Translations under genes and position numbers: made by a program
Notes under the pieces: generated by a model
What the model was told of the DNA's origin: nothing
The model's input: only the letters and a program-made list of their open reading frames with translations
The model's database searches: none
Assembly: GCA_027459285.1 (NCBI GenBank)
Contig: DAIDIQ010000067.1
Location: forward strand, 1-37,862
Length of the DNA: 37,862 nt
Reading direction: 5' to 3'
Origin: Acetobacteraceae bacterium
GTDB taxonomy: Bacteria > Pseudomonadota > Alphaproteobacteria > Acetobacterales > Acetobacteraceae
Part shown: positions 23,834-32,207 of the stretch, piece after piece
Layout of the letters: every line of letters begins with the position of its first letter
Position numbering within the stretch: position 1 is the stretch's first letter

Positions 23834-25431
23834 TGGCTTTCCTGCGCCATCCAGCCGCGAATGACAGCGAGCGATTCCTCCGGCTGTTTTTCAATCAGGC
23901 CGGCAATCCGGCGGATGGAGGAGGCGCGAATCTGGCCGTCGATATTTTCGACATCCATCATCGTTTCATCTCCGTCGGCCGGGTCACGCGGGGCTTCGAG
24001 CAGGGCTTGCGTACCCGGCAGCAGCGCTTGCGCGGGCGATGGCGCCGAGGCGGCCGCGAGCTTCAGGGCTGCCGGGCGCAGCACCGCGAGCAGGGCGACC
24101 AGGGCCACGCCGCCGAAAAGCACTATCTGCAGGATGTGACTGATATCGAGCCCGCTCAGTAGCCGCGATGCCAGCGATGGCGGCCGCACGACCGGGCTGT
24201 CGGCATCATCGAAGCGCATGCTGGCGATGCTGAGCGTGTCGCCGCGCTTGGCATCGAACCCGACCGCGCTTTTGACCAGGGCGGTGATACGGGCAATGTC
24301 CTCGGCCGAGCGTGGGTGCCAGACCGGCTTGCCGCCCGGCCCGGGTTGCATGACGCCATCGACCAATACCGCGAGCGAGAGGCGGCTGAGCTGAGGCGCG
24401 TTATGCACCGTGTCGCGGGTGGTGCGGCTGATCTCGTAGTTGGTCGTCTCCTCGTTGCGTTTGTCGGACGAGCCGGCACCGCCGGTGGCTTGCCCCGGGT
24501 TGGGCAAATTGTTCTGAACCGATACCGTGTCGTTACGCTCGGTGCTCTGGCTGCTGTCGGTTATGGTCTGGGTGCTGCGCGCAACCTGACCATCGGGGTC
24601 GTATTTCTCGTCGGTTTCGTGGGAATGGTCGAAATCGAGATCGACGGTGGCTTCGGCGCGGACATGACCGGCACCCAGGCTGGGTTCCAGAATCGATTCG
24701 ACGGCATGGTCGATCCGCGCCTCCATGGCCTGGCGAATTTCCTCGGGCGTGCCACCGGCGCCGTCCACGCCATTGGGCTGGCCGGCGCTGGCCAGCAGAT
24801 TGCCATGGCTGTCGATGATGGCGATGTTCTGCGGCTTCAGGCCGGGCACGGCGGCGGCGACCAGATTGAGGATGGCGCGCACGCCTTCAGGGTCCATGGG
24901 CGCGGGGCCGGCCATGGTCAGCAACACGCTCGCCTGAGCCTGTTGTTGTTCCTGGGCGAAAGGTTCGTGGCGGGGCAACACAAGGTGCACGCGCACGCCG
25001 CGCACCCCCTCGATCAGCAGGATGCTGCGGGCAAGCTCACCCTCCATGGCGCGGGTTTCGTTGATGTCCTGCTCGAACTGGGTCATGGCGAAGCCGCTGC
25101 CATGGTCGAAAATCTCGTAGCCGACAGTGCCGTCATTCGGCAGGCCGGCCCGGGCCAGCAGCAGGCGCGCGGCGGCGAGACGGTCGCGCGGAACTTGGAT
25201 GCTGGAGCCGTCAGTACTTTCCTGGTGGGGGATGTGCGCCTTGTCCAATGCCTCGGTCATGGCGCTGGCGTCGCGTAGATCGAGCCCGGCATAAAGCGGC
25301 GCCATCGGCGCGGGCGCGGCGGCGCGCCAGACCAGGGCGCCGATCAATAGCAGGGTGACCGCGCCCACCCCGCCCAACGCCGCCAATTGCCGCGGCGGCA
25401 ACGCCTTCAGCCCTTGCAGCAGCCCTGCCAT
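23830..25431 (-). CDS. fliF: Flagellar M-ring protein FliF
   Basis: [86 protein letters not shown]. The start could alternatively be 25464. Confidence 0.95.
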   Translation of the reverse strand: MAGLLQGLKALPPRQLAALGGVGAVTLLLIGALVWRAAAPAPMAPLYAGLDLRDASAMTEALDKAHIPHQESTDGSSIQVPRDRLAAARLLLARAGLPNDGTVGYEIFDHGSGFAMTQFEQDINETRAMEGELARSILLIEGVRGVRVHLVLPRHEPFAQEQQQAQASVLLTMAGPAPMDPEGVRAILNLVAAAVPGLKPQNIAIIDSHGNLLASAGQPNGVDGAGGTPEEIRQAMEARIDHAVESILEPSLGAGHVRAEATVDLDFDHSHETDEKYDPDGQVARSTQTITDSSQSTERNDTVSVQNNLPNPGQATGGAGSSDKRNEETTNYEISRTTRDTVHNAPQLSRLSLAVLVDGVMQPGPGGKPVWHPRSAEDIARITALVKSAVGFDAKRGDTLSIASMRFDDADSPVVRPPSLASRLLSGLDISHILQIVLFGGVALVALLAVLRPAALKLAAASAPSPAQALLPGTQALLEAPRDPADGDETMMDVENIDGQIRASSIRRIAGLIEKQPEESLAVIRGWMAQESQ

Positions 25432-25523
25432 GCCACCCCGTGCCCCGTTCTGCCATTTTGGCATCGGGCCCCAGAGTGTCGGGGGAGTCTTGCAAGACCG
25501 TTAAAGCACGGCGGGGCGGCTGA

Positions 25524-26177
25524 TCAGGTGCCGATGGTGGCGAGATCGGACAATGGCAGGGTGACGCCGCCGAATTGCATATCGACGGTTCCGGCATTGT
25601 TGACCACACCCGTGACCGTGCCGCCAGTGGTGAAGCTGAGCGGGGAGGTGGCACCGTTGCCGGCGACGGCGTTGACCGAAACCGTGTAGGCGCCGTCCGG
25701 CATGGTGGCGCCGCCACTGCTTTGGCCGTTCCAGGTCCAGCTATTGGCGCCGGCATTGGCGGTGCCGGTGTCGGTGGCCACCACATTGCCCGCCGCGTCC
25801 TGCACCGTGATCGTGACCGGCCCCGCGGTCGGCGCGGTGAATTGCACCGAGGCACTGCCGTTTTGCAGCGGCAGGGTGGTCGCATTCAGCTCGACCGGCT
25901 TGCCGATCAGGCTGGTGCCCTGCAGCACGGCCTGGCCCTGGGAAAGCTGGATGAGCGAGGAGAGGTTGGTGTTGGTATCGACCTGCTGTTGCACGCCCGC
26001 GAACTGGGCAAGCTCGCTGGTGAACTGCGCGGTGTCCATCGGGCTGCTGGGGTCCTGGTTTTGCAATTGCGTCGTCAGCAGTGACAGAAAATCGTTGAAA
26101 TTCGAGGAAATCGCATTGAGCGCCGTATTCGTGGTGGCGGCGGCGGCGCTGTTATTGCTGGCTGCGGAAATGCTCAT
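25524..26177 (-). CDS. flgD: Flagellar hook assembly protein FlgD
   Basis: NFNDFLSLLTTQLQNQDPSSPMDTAQFTSELAQFAGVQQQVDTNTNLSSL; FLN-like TWNGQSSGGATMPDGAYTVSV. Confidence 0.95.
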   Translation of the reverse strand: MSISAASNNSAAAATTNTALNAISSNFNDFLSLLTTQLQNQDPSSPMDTAQFTSELAQFAGVQQQVDTNTNLSSLIQLSQGQAVLQGTSLIGKPVELNATTLPLQNGSASVQFTAPTAGPVTITVQDAAGNVVATDTGTANAGANSWTWNGQSSGGATMPDGAYTVSVNAVAGNGATSPLSFTTGGTVTGVVNNAGTVDMQFGGVTLPLSDLATIGT

Positions 26178-26208
26178 GGGCGTTGGTTCCTGGGTGGGAC
26201 GAGGGGGG

Positions 26209-27708
26209 TCAGGCGGTGAGATCGACGCCGCCGAGCCGATATGGCCGGGTGGTGGCCGGCCGCGGGGTTGGCGGGGCGGGCATGACCATTGGCGTGGCCG
26301 CGGGCGCGGCGCGCGCGGCGCCGCCCTGCTGGGCAGAACGGCCGGGATCACCGCCGGGGGAAAAACCGGACATCGTGCCAGCGCCGCCGCCGTCGAGCGT
26401 GAGGTGTAGCACCCGCCCCTCGGTGCCGAGGCCGGCACGGTCCATGGCGGCGTGCAGATGCCGCGTATCGGCTTGGAGCAGGGCCAGGGTTTCGTGCCGC
26501 TGCGCGGTGACAGTGATGACCGGGCCGGCGCCGGAGGTGTCGATGCGAATGTTCAGGTGGCCGAGTTCCGCCGGATGCAGGCTGACCGTGAGCAGGGTTG
26601 GCGCGGCCTGCAACCGCACGCCGCCCAAGGCCGCGGCGGCGGCCAACACCGCGCTGTGCGGGGCGGCGGTGGGCGGCGGCGCCGCGGCCATGCCGGCCGG
26701 CGCGGCGGGCTGGGCAGCCTGGCCTGGCAGCATGGCGGGCAAGGCGGCGGGCAGCGCCGCATTCCCCCCGACAGGCAATGCGGCGGGCGCGGCGCTGCCA
26801 GGGGCGGGGATCGACGGGGCGCCGGTCGCCGGAGCGGAGGCTGGCGGGGCGGAGGCTGGCGGGGTTTGGGCGGTGCTGACCGACGGGCCGGCGCCTTGAT
26901 TGCCTGATGCGAGCGCGGCCGAAGCCTGGCCGGACAGAAAGCGCGGCGGCAACAGGGTGATATGGCTGCCCGGATCGCCGGCATGGCCGGTATCGGGCTG
27001 CGCGGCGGCGCCGGACGCGGCCATTTGCGGTTGCGATGAATTGGCGGCAGCCGGCGTCGCCATGCCTGTGACGCCGGCTGGTTGTGTTGGGGGGGCGGAC
27101 GACGGGGATTGTGGACCGGTAACGCCGGCAATCGCGGCCGCCTGGCCTTTTGCGTCGGGGGTGCTGCCGGCCAAGGTGCGCGCGGGCAACTGCGTAACGC
27201 TGGCGACCAGCACCGTGGCACCCGTGCCAGGGCTGGCCGGGTTGGTGGCTTGCGGCGGCTGAGGTGATGGCACCGGTGCCGGGGCTGGCAGGGGCGCCGG
27301 CGCGGTCCGGCTGTTCCTGCCGTCCGGTTTGGGGGGGGCGGCGCCTTTATCCGCCTGGCTGGGCTGCGTTTGAACGAGCCTTGCCGGCGTGGCTTGCGCC
27401 TCGGCTTGGGCGGGTGGGGTTTGGCCGGGCACGGCTGTGGCGGGCATTGCATCAGTAACGGTCGGCGCGGCGGAATCGGCCGGACCCGGCGCGTCCGGCT
27501 TGGGCGGCGCGGACGTGGCGGAATTCGCCTGTTTGGAGGATTTGGTGGCGAGCGTGTGCGCCGCATGCTTGCCAATGACGGCGCGCGCCGGCTTGCGCGC
27601 GTCCGCCGCCTGCATGGCGTGGGCGAACTTGCCGTTGCTCAGCGCCGATCTTGGCGCCGCGGGCACGGGCTGGCCGACCAGGGGGGGAATGCGTGCTTGA
27701 GCCGCCAC
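26209..27708 (-). CDS. fliK: Flagellar hook-length control protein FliK-like
   Basis: Ala/Pro-rich body; C-terminal LLTVSLHPAELGHLNIRIDTSGAGPVITVTAQRHETLALLQADTRHLHAAMDRAGL (FliK C-terminal domain). GTG start at 27708 preceded by aggaag. Confidence 0.85.
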   Translation of the reverse strand: MAAQARIPPLVGQPVPAAPRSALSNGKFAHAMQAADARKPARAVIGKHAAHTLATKSSKQANSATSAPPKPDAPGPADSAAPTVTDAMPATAVPGQTPPAQAEAQATPARLVQTQPSQADKGAAPPKPDGRNSRTAPAPLPAPAPVPSPQPPQATNPASPGTGATVLVASVTQLPARTLAGSTPDAKGQAAAIAGVTGPQSPSSAPPTQPAGVTGMATPAAANSSQPQMAASGAAAQPDTGHAGDPGSHITLLPPRFLSGQASAALASGNQGAGPSVSTAQTPPASAPPASAPATGAPSIPAPGSAAPAALPVGGNAALPAALPAMLPGQAAQPAAPAGMAAAPPPTAAPHSAVLAAAAALGGVRLQAAPTLLTVSLHPAELGHLNIRIDTSGAGPVITVTAQRHETLALLQADTRHLHAAMDRAGLGTEGRVLHLTLDGGGAGTMSGFSPGGDPGRSAQQGGAARAAPAATPMVMPAPPTPRPATTRPYRLGGVDLTA

Positions 27709-27773
27709 GAGCCTTCCTGACACATGTTCGGGCGGCGCGCGGGGCGCGACCCGGGGATACGGATGGGGTGTCC

Positions 27774-27789
27774 TGCAAAAGTCTTGCCA
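27774..27789 (-). promoter_or_regulatory. Putative sigma54 promoter for fliK-flgD
   Basis: Minus-strand TGGCAAG-ACTT-TTGCA, one mismatch from TGGCACG-N4-TTGCA with correct GG/GC spacing, about 65 nt upstream of the fliK start. Confidence 0.75.
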
Positions 27790-27827
27790 GTTGCGAGAAG
27801 CCCGGAATTGCCGAGTGCGGCGGGCAA

Positions 27828-27862
27828 GCCGGGCAGTATTTGCCGGGCCAAGCCTGCCGGGC
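27828..27862. promoter_or_regulatory. Three GCCGGGC heptamers spaced exactly 14 nt; candidate FlbD enhancer (ftr-like)
   Basis: GCCGGGC at 27828-27834, 27842-27848 and 27856-27862, between two divergent sigma54-like promoters. Confidence 0.55.
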
Positions 27863-27921
27863 GGCAGCAAAGCCCGCCGGCCGATGATCGGGGAATGCGG
27901 CGCCACCGGCAGGCGGCGCGC

Positions 27922-27937
27922 TGGCACGAAATGTGCA
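27922..27937 (+). promoter_or_regulatory. Putative sigma54 promoter for flgE-flgK-flgL
   Basis: TGGCACG-AAAT-GTGCA, one mismatch from TGGCACG-N4-TTGCA, correct spacing, about 87 nt upstream of the flgE ATG. Confidence 0.78.
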
Positions 27938-28023
27938 GACCCTCATTGGCCTGGACGGGCCATGGCGCGGGCGCCACCCGCCCTGGCGCGGCGTGCATGA
28001 ACTTTTTTGGCCTGGAGCAAGAG

Positions 28024-29334
28024 ATGTCGATATTCGGTGCGCTGTTCACCGCCGTGAGCGGTTTGACCTCACAGTCGGTTGCGTTCAACAACATCAGTAA
28101 CAACGTGGCCAACAGCCAGACGGTCGGGTTCAAGCAGACCAATACCAGCTTCGATAATTACCTGACCACCGGCAACCAGCAGATGGACGAATCGGGGTCG
28201 GTCATCGCGCATACGAATGCCACGAACAATGTCCAGGGTAATATCACCGCCAGCTCGGATCCGACGGCGATGGCGATTTCCGGCAACGGCTTCTTTGCCG
28301 TGCAGGAGGCCACCAATGTGGCGCCGGGGGGCGCCACCAGTTTTTCGCCGACACAATATTATACGCGCGAAGGTGATTTCGCGCTGAACGCGCAAGGCTA
28401 TCTGGCCAACGCATCGGGCGAATATCTGCAAGGTTGGCCGGTTGACCCGACCACGGGTGTGGTGAACCAGTCCCAGTTGCAGACCGTGCAGATCACCAAC
28501 ACCCAATACAACCCGGTGCCGACGTCTGATGTGACATTGTCGGCCAATCTGCCGGCAACGCCGAATGGCACCACCACGACCGCAAGCCAGATACAGGTTT
28601 ATGACGCGCTCGGCACCGAACATACGCTGACCATCAACTGGACCCAGAACAGTTCCGGCAACTGGACCGCGACGGTGAGCTCACCGGACAATGTTGGCGG
28701 CAGCACGATCGGGTCCGCCCAGGTTCTGTTCGGCCCCGGTAGCGGCAACGCCGTGGCACAGGGCACGATTGGTTCCATCGGCGGCGCGACCGGTAACGTG
28801 ACCGGCAGCACATACAGCGCCGGCGGCGAGGCGACATTGACAGCGGTGGCGAATTTCGGCCAGGGCAACCAGCCCATCACGATCGATCTCGGCCCGTATG
28901 GCGGTTCGAGCGGCGTGACGCAATTCGCGGGCACGACCTATCAGCTCAATAATGTCACGCAGAACGGCGTTGGGCCCGGCAGCTATTCTGGCGTCTCGAT
29001 CAATCCCGATGGCAGCGTGGTGGTGAATTACAATAATGGTCAATCCCGCACCATCGCGCAAATTCCACTGATGGTGTTCGCCGATCCGAATGGTCTGTCC
29101 AGCCAGTCAGGTCAGGCCTATACGGCCACGCAGCAATCCGGCCTTGCAACCCCGCAATCAGTGAATACCGGCGCCGCCGGGTCATTGGCGATTGGCTCGG
29201 TCGAGGAGTCGAACGTGGACATCGCTTCCCAGTTCAGCCAGTTGATCGTGGCGCAACAGGCCTATGGCGCCAATTCCAAGGTCGTGACAACGGCAAACCA
29301 GATGCTTACCACCGCGTTGAATATGGTGCAGTGA
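28024..29334 (+). CDS. flgE: Flagellar hook protein FlgE
   Basis: MSIFGALFTAVSGLTSQSVAFNNISNNVANSQTVGFKQTNTSFDNYL; C-terminal VEESNVDIASQFSQLIVAQQAYGANSKVVTTANQMLTTALNM. Confidence 0.95.
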   Translation: MSIFGALFTAVSGLTSQSVAFNNISNNVANSQTVGFKQTNTSFDNYLTTGNQQMDESGSVIAHTNATNNVQGNITASSDPTAMAISGNGFFAVQEATNVAPGGATSFSPTQYYTREGDFALNAQGYLANASGEYLQGWPVDPTTGVVNQSQLQTVQITNTQYNPVPTSDVTLSANLPATPNGTTTTASQIQVYDALGTEHTLTINWTQNSSGNWTATVSSPDNVGGSTIGSAQVLFGPGSGNAVAQGTIGSIGGATGNVTGSTYSAGGEATLTAVANFGQGNQPITIDLGPYGGSSGVTQFAGTTYQLNNVTQNGVGPGSYSGVSINPDGSVVVNYNNGQSRTIAQIPLMVFADPNGLSSQSGQAYTATQQSGLATPQSVNTGAAGSLAIGSVEESNVDIASQFSQLIVAQQAYGANSKVVTTANQMLTTALNMVQ

Positions 29335-29348
29335 CAGGATAGCCGGCC

Positions 29349-30878
29349 ATGAGCCTGAATGCCAGCCTTGACATCGCAACCTCCGGCATCGATGCGGTCA
29401 ATGCGCAATTATCGGTGGTGTCGCAGAACCTGTCGAACGCGGCGACGCCGGGTTATGCGACCGAGAGCCTGTCACAGCAGAACCTGGTCTTTGGCGGCAT
29501 GCCGGGCGGTGTGCAGACCGGTGTTGCCACGATTTCCATCAATACCGAATTGCAGCAGCAGGTGTTCAGCCAGAACGGCCAGGTGGCGGGATTCGGCGTG
29601 ACACAATCGGCCCTGCAGCCGATCGATGCCGTACAGGGCAGCGTTGCCGCCGGCAACGATCTGGGCAGCCTTACGGCCAATCTGGATGCCGCCTTCACCA
29701 CCTTGCAGGCGAACCCCGCCAGCAGCGCGCAACAGGCACAGGTGGTGAATGCCGCCGGGCAATTGACGCAGCAGATCAACGCGCTCGGCCAATCCTACCA
29801 ATCGGCCCGGCAGGCCGCGCAGAATTCACTCGTGAGCGAGGTTTCGTCACTGAATGCCGACCTGGCGCAGATCGGCACCCTGAGCGACCAGATCATGACC
29901 GCCAAGCAATACGGACAAAGCACGGCCGATCTGGAAAATCAGCGCAATGCGGTGCTGCAATCGGCGTCCGCCCTGGTGGGGCTGACTTATGTGACGCAGC
30001 CGAATGGTGACCTGATCGTATCGACCACCAGCGGGGTCAATCTGCCCATTCATGGCGGGCCCGCCTTGTCGCTGGCCAACGCGAATATCGGGCCGGACAG
30101 CGCGATCGAGCAGGGCACCGTGCCGCAGATCATGCTGGGTAACCAGCCGGTCACCAACGCGCTCACCGGTGGCAGTATCGGCGCGAACGTGACGCTGCGT
30201 GACCAGACACTGCCCACCTATCAGGCCGAGCTGGACGAATATGCCATGACGCTGACCACCCGCTTCGCGGACCAGGGGCTGACCTTGTTCACCAACCAGG
30301 CCGGCGCGGTGCCAAGCAGCGGCGGCACGCCAGTACAGACCGGCTATGTCGGCTATGCGCAACAGATTACCGTCAACCCGGCGGTGGTGGCGGACCCGGC
30401 CTTGGTGCGTGATGGCACCAATGCCATCGCCGGGTCCGCCACCGGCGCCAGTGCGTTCACGCCCAACACCGACCCGAGCCAGACAGGCTTCGATGTTCTT
30501 ATTCAACGCGTTCTGAATTACAGCTTCGGAGCCGATGTGCAGGCGGGCGTGGCCCAGGCGCCGCCGAACCAGACCGGATTGGGCCCGGCCGGTGATTTGA
30601 GCGCACCCTATGGCGGGGTGGTCACCCTGGGTGACACCGCCGCCGCCTTGGTTGGCGCGCAATCGAGCGATGTGGCGAACGCAACCGCGCAACTCGGCGC
30701 CGCCAGCGCCGTGCAGGCAACGCTGCAGGCGCAATACACGGCGGGCACCGCGGTGAATACGGACACGCAGCTTTCGACCATGGTGGCGTTGCAAAATTCC
30801 TATGGGGCGAACGCGCGCGTGATCAGCACGGTGCAGACGCTGTTCAACGACTTGCTGACGGCCGTGGGTGGTGCATGA
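29349..30878 (+). CDS. flgK: Flagellar hook-associated protein FlgK
   Basis: MSLNASLDIATSGIDAVNAQLSVVSQNLSNAATPGYATESLSQQ; C-terminal LSTMVALQNSYGANARVISTVQTLFNDLLTAV. Confidence 0.92.
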   Translation: MSLNASLDIATSGIDAVNAQLSVVSQNLSNAATPGYATESLSQQNLVFGGMPGGVQTGVATISINTELQQQVFSQNGQVAGFGVTQSALQPIDAVQGSVAAGNDLGSLTANLDAAFTTLQANPASSAQQAQVVNAAGQLTQQINALGQSYQSARQAAQNSLVSEVSSLNADLAQIGTLSDQIMTAKQYGQSTADLENQRNAVLQSASALVGLTYVTQPNGDLIVSTTSGVNLPIHGGPALSLANANIGPDSAIEQGTVPQIMLGNQPVTNALTGGSIGANVTLRDQTLPTYQAELDEYAMTLTTRFADQGLTLFTNQAGAVPSSGGTPVQTGYVGYAQQITVNPAVVADPALVRDGTNAIAGSATGASAFTPNTDPSQTGFDVLIQRVLNYSFGADVQAGVAQAPPNQTGLGPAGDLSAPYGGVVTLGDTAAALVGAQSSDVANATAQLGAASAVQATLQAQYTAGTAVNTDTQLSTMVALQNSYGANARVISTVQTLFNDLLTAVGGA

Positions 30879-31972
30879 GCGGAGTGGGGGCGGTGAGCGC
30901 GGGGTCGGTTTCAGCGACATATGAATTACTGGTGGCGCAGTCCAGCCAGTTGCAGACGACGATGACGAGCTTGACCGAACAGGCCTCGACCGGGCTGGTT
31001 GCAACCACGTTCGGCGGGTTGGGTGCCAGCGCGGGCACGAGCATCGGGCTGAACGCCGAGGTGACGCAGCAACAGGCGTTGATCAATGGCATTGCGCAGG
31101 CCGATGGCCAGGCGAGCATGACGCAGACCGCGCTTTCGCAGATCGGCGCGATCGCGCAGAATTTTGTCAGCCAGGTTGGCGAGATCACGAACGCCAACCC
31201 ATCATCGGTGACCGCGGTGGCGGCGGCGGCGCAGGCGGCGCTGCAGCAACTGACCGGCATTCTCGACACACAGAGCGGTGGCACCTACATATTCGGCGGC
31301 GCGGAAACCACCACGGCGCCGGTGCCGAACCCGGACCAGATTCTCGCCTCCGGGTTCTACACACAGATTCAAGCCGCGGTGCAAGGCTTGAGCACGAACG
31401 GCGCCAGCGCCACCATTGCCGCGACGCAAGCCATCGCGGCATCCAATGCCGCCGGCACATCACCCTTCTCGGCCTATCTGTCGCAGCCGGCCAGCCAGTT
31501 GCAGGGCGGGCTGACGCAGGTGGCCATTGGCAACGGCCAGTATGTGACGATCGGGGTGGCGGCGAGCGCGAACACGGCTGCCCCCTCATCCGGGCCATCG
31601 ACCACCGGGTCCTATACGCGGGATTTGATGCGGGCGCTGGCAACGCTTGGGTCATTGAGCAGCAGCCAGGTCAATGATAGCGGGTTCAACAGCCTGATTC
31701 AGGATACGCTGGGCACGTTGCAGGGCGTGGTGGGCGCGGTGGCGGATGAGCAGGGTATTCTGGGTGGGCGGCAGAATGCGATCGATCAGGCGGGCACGCT
31801 GATGACGAGTTTGACCACGTCGCTGCAAAGTCAGATCGGCTCCATCCAGGATGTGAACGTGGCGGCCGTCTCCACACGATTGAGCCAGACCCAGGCAAGC
31901 CTGCAGGCGTCGTACAAGATGATCGCGAATCTCGGCGCGGAGTCGCTTCTGACCTATCTGCCGGTTGGGTAG
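30875..31972 (+). CDS. flgL: Flagellar hook-associated protein FlgL
   Basis: Flagellin-like N-terminus; GILDTQSGGTYIFGGAETTTAPV; C-terminal VNVAAVSTRLSQTQASLQASYKMIANLGAESLLTYLPVG; 4-nt overlap with flgK. Confidence 0.9.
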   Translation: MSGVGAVSAGSVSATYELLVAQSSQLQTTMTSLTEQASTGLVATTFGGLGASAGTSIGLNAEVTQQQALINGIAQADGQASMTQTALSQIGAIAQNFVSQVGEITNANPSSVTAVAAAAQAALQQLTGILDTQSGGTYIFGGAETTTAPVPNPDQILASGFYTQIQAAVQGLSTNGASATIAATQAIAASNAAGTSPFSAYLSQPASQLQGGLTQVAIGNGQYVTIGVAASANTAAPSSGPSTTGSYTRDLMRALATLGSLSSSQVNDSGFNSLIQDTLGTLQGVVGAVADEQGILGGRQNAIDQAGTLMTSLTTSLQSQIGSIQDVNVAAVSTRLSQTQASLQASYKMIANLGAESLLTYLPVG

Positions 31973-32207
31973 CCGCCGGCTCGGCCCCGCCTTCAGGGAA
32001 CACGCCGCGTCGGCTCTCCGGATGGACCCGACCCGATCGGGCTTCGGCGACCAGGCGCCGGCCGGTTTGTTCGATCAGCCATGTGCCCATCCGCGCTCGG
32101 TCGAACCGTGCCGGGGACAGGCTGAAACCCCAGGCTGGGAAGAATTCCGCCCCGGTCCATCGCCCCATGCCCTGGACATTCGCGCCGCGCGGCGGCATTG
32201 CCATTGC

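Noticed and set aside
26553-27575. 340-aa Pro/Arg-rich minus-strand ORF
   Set aside because: Alternate frame within fliK; the FliK C-terminal domain supports the other frame.
29847-31004. 385-aa minus-strand ORF
   Set aside because: Antisense to flgK and flgL; no domain.
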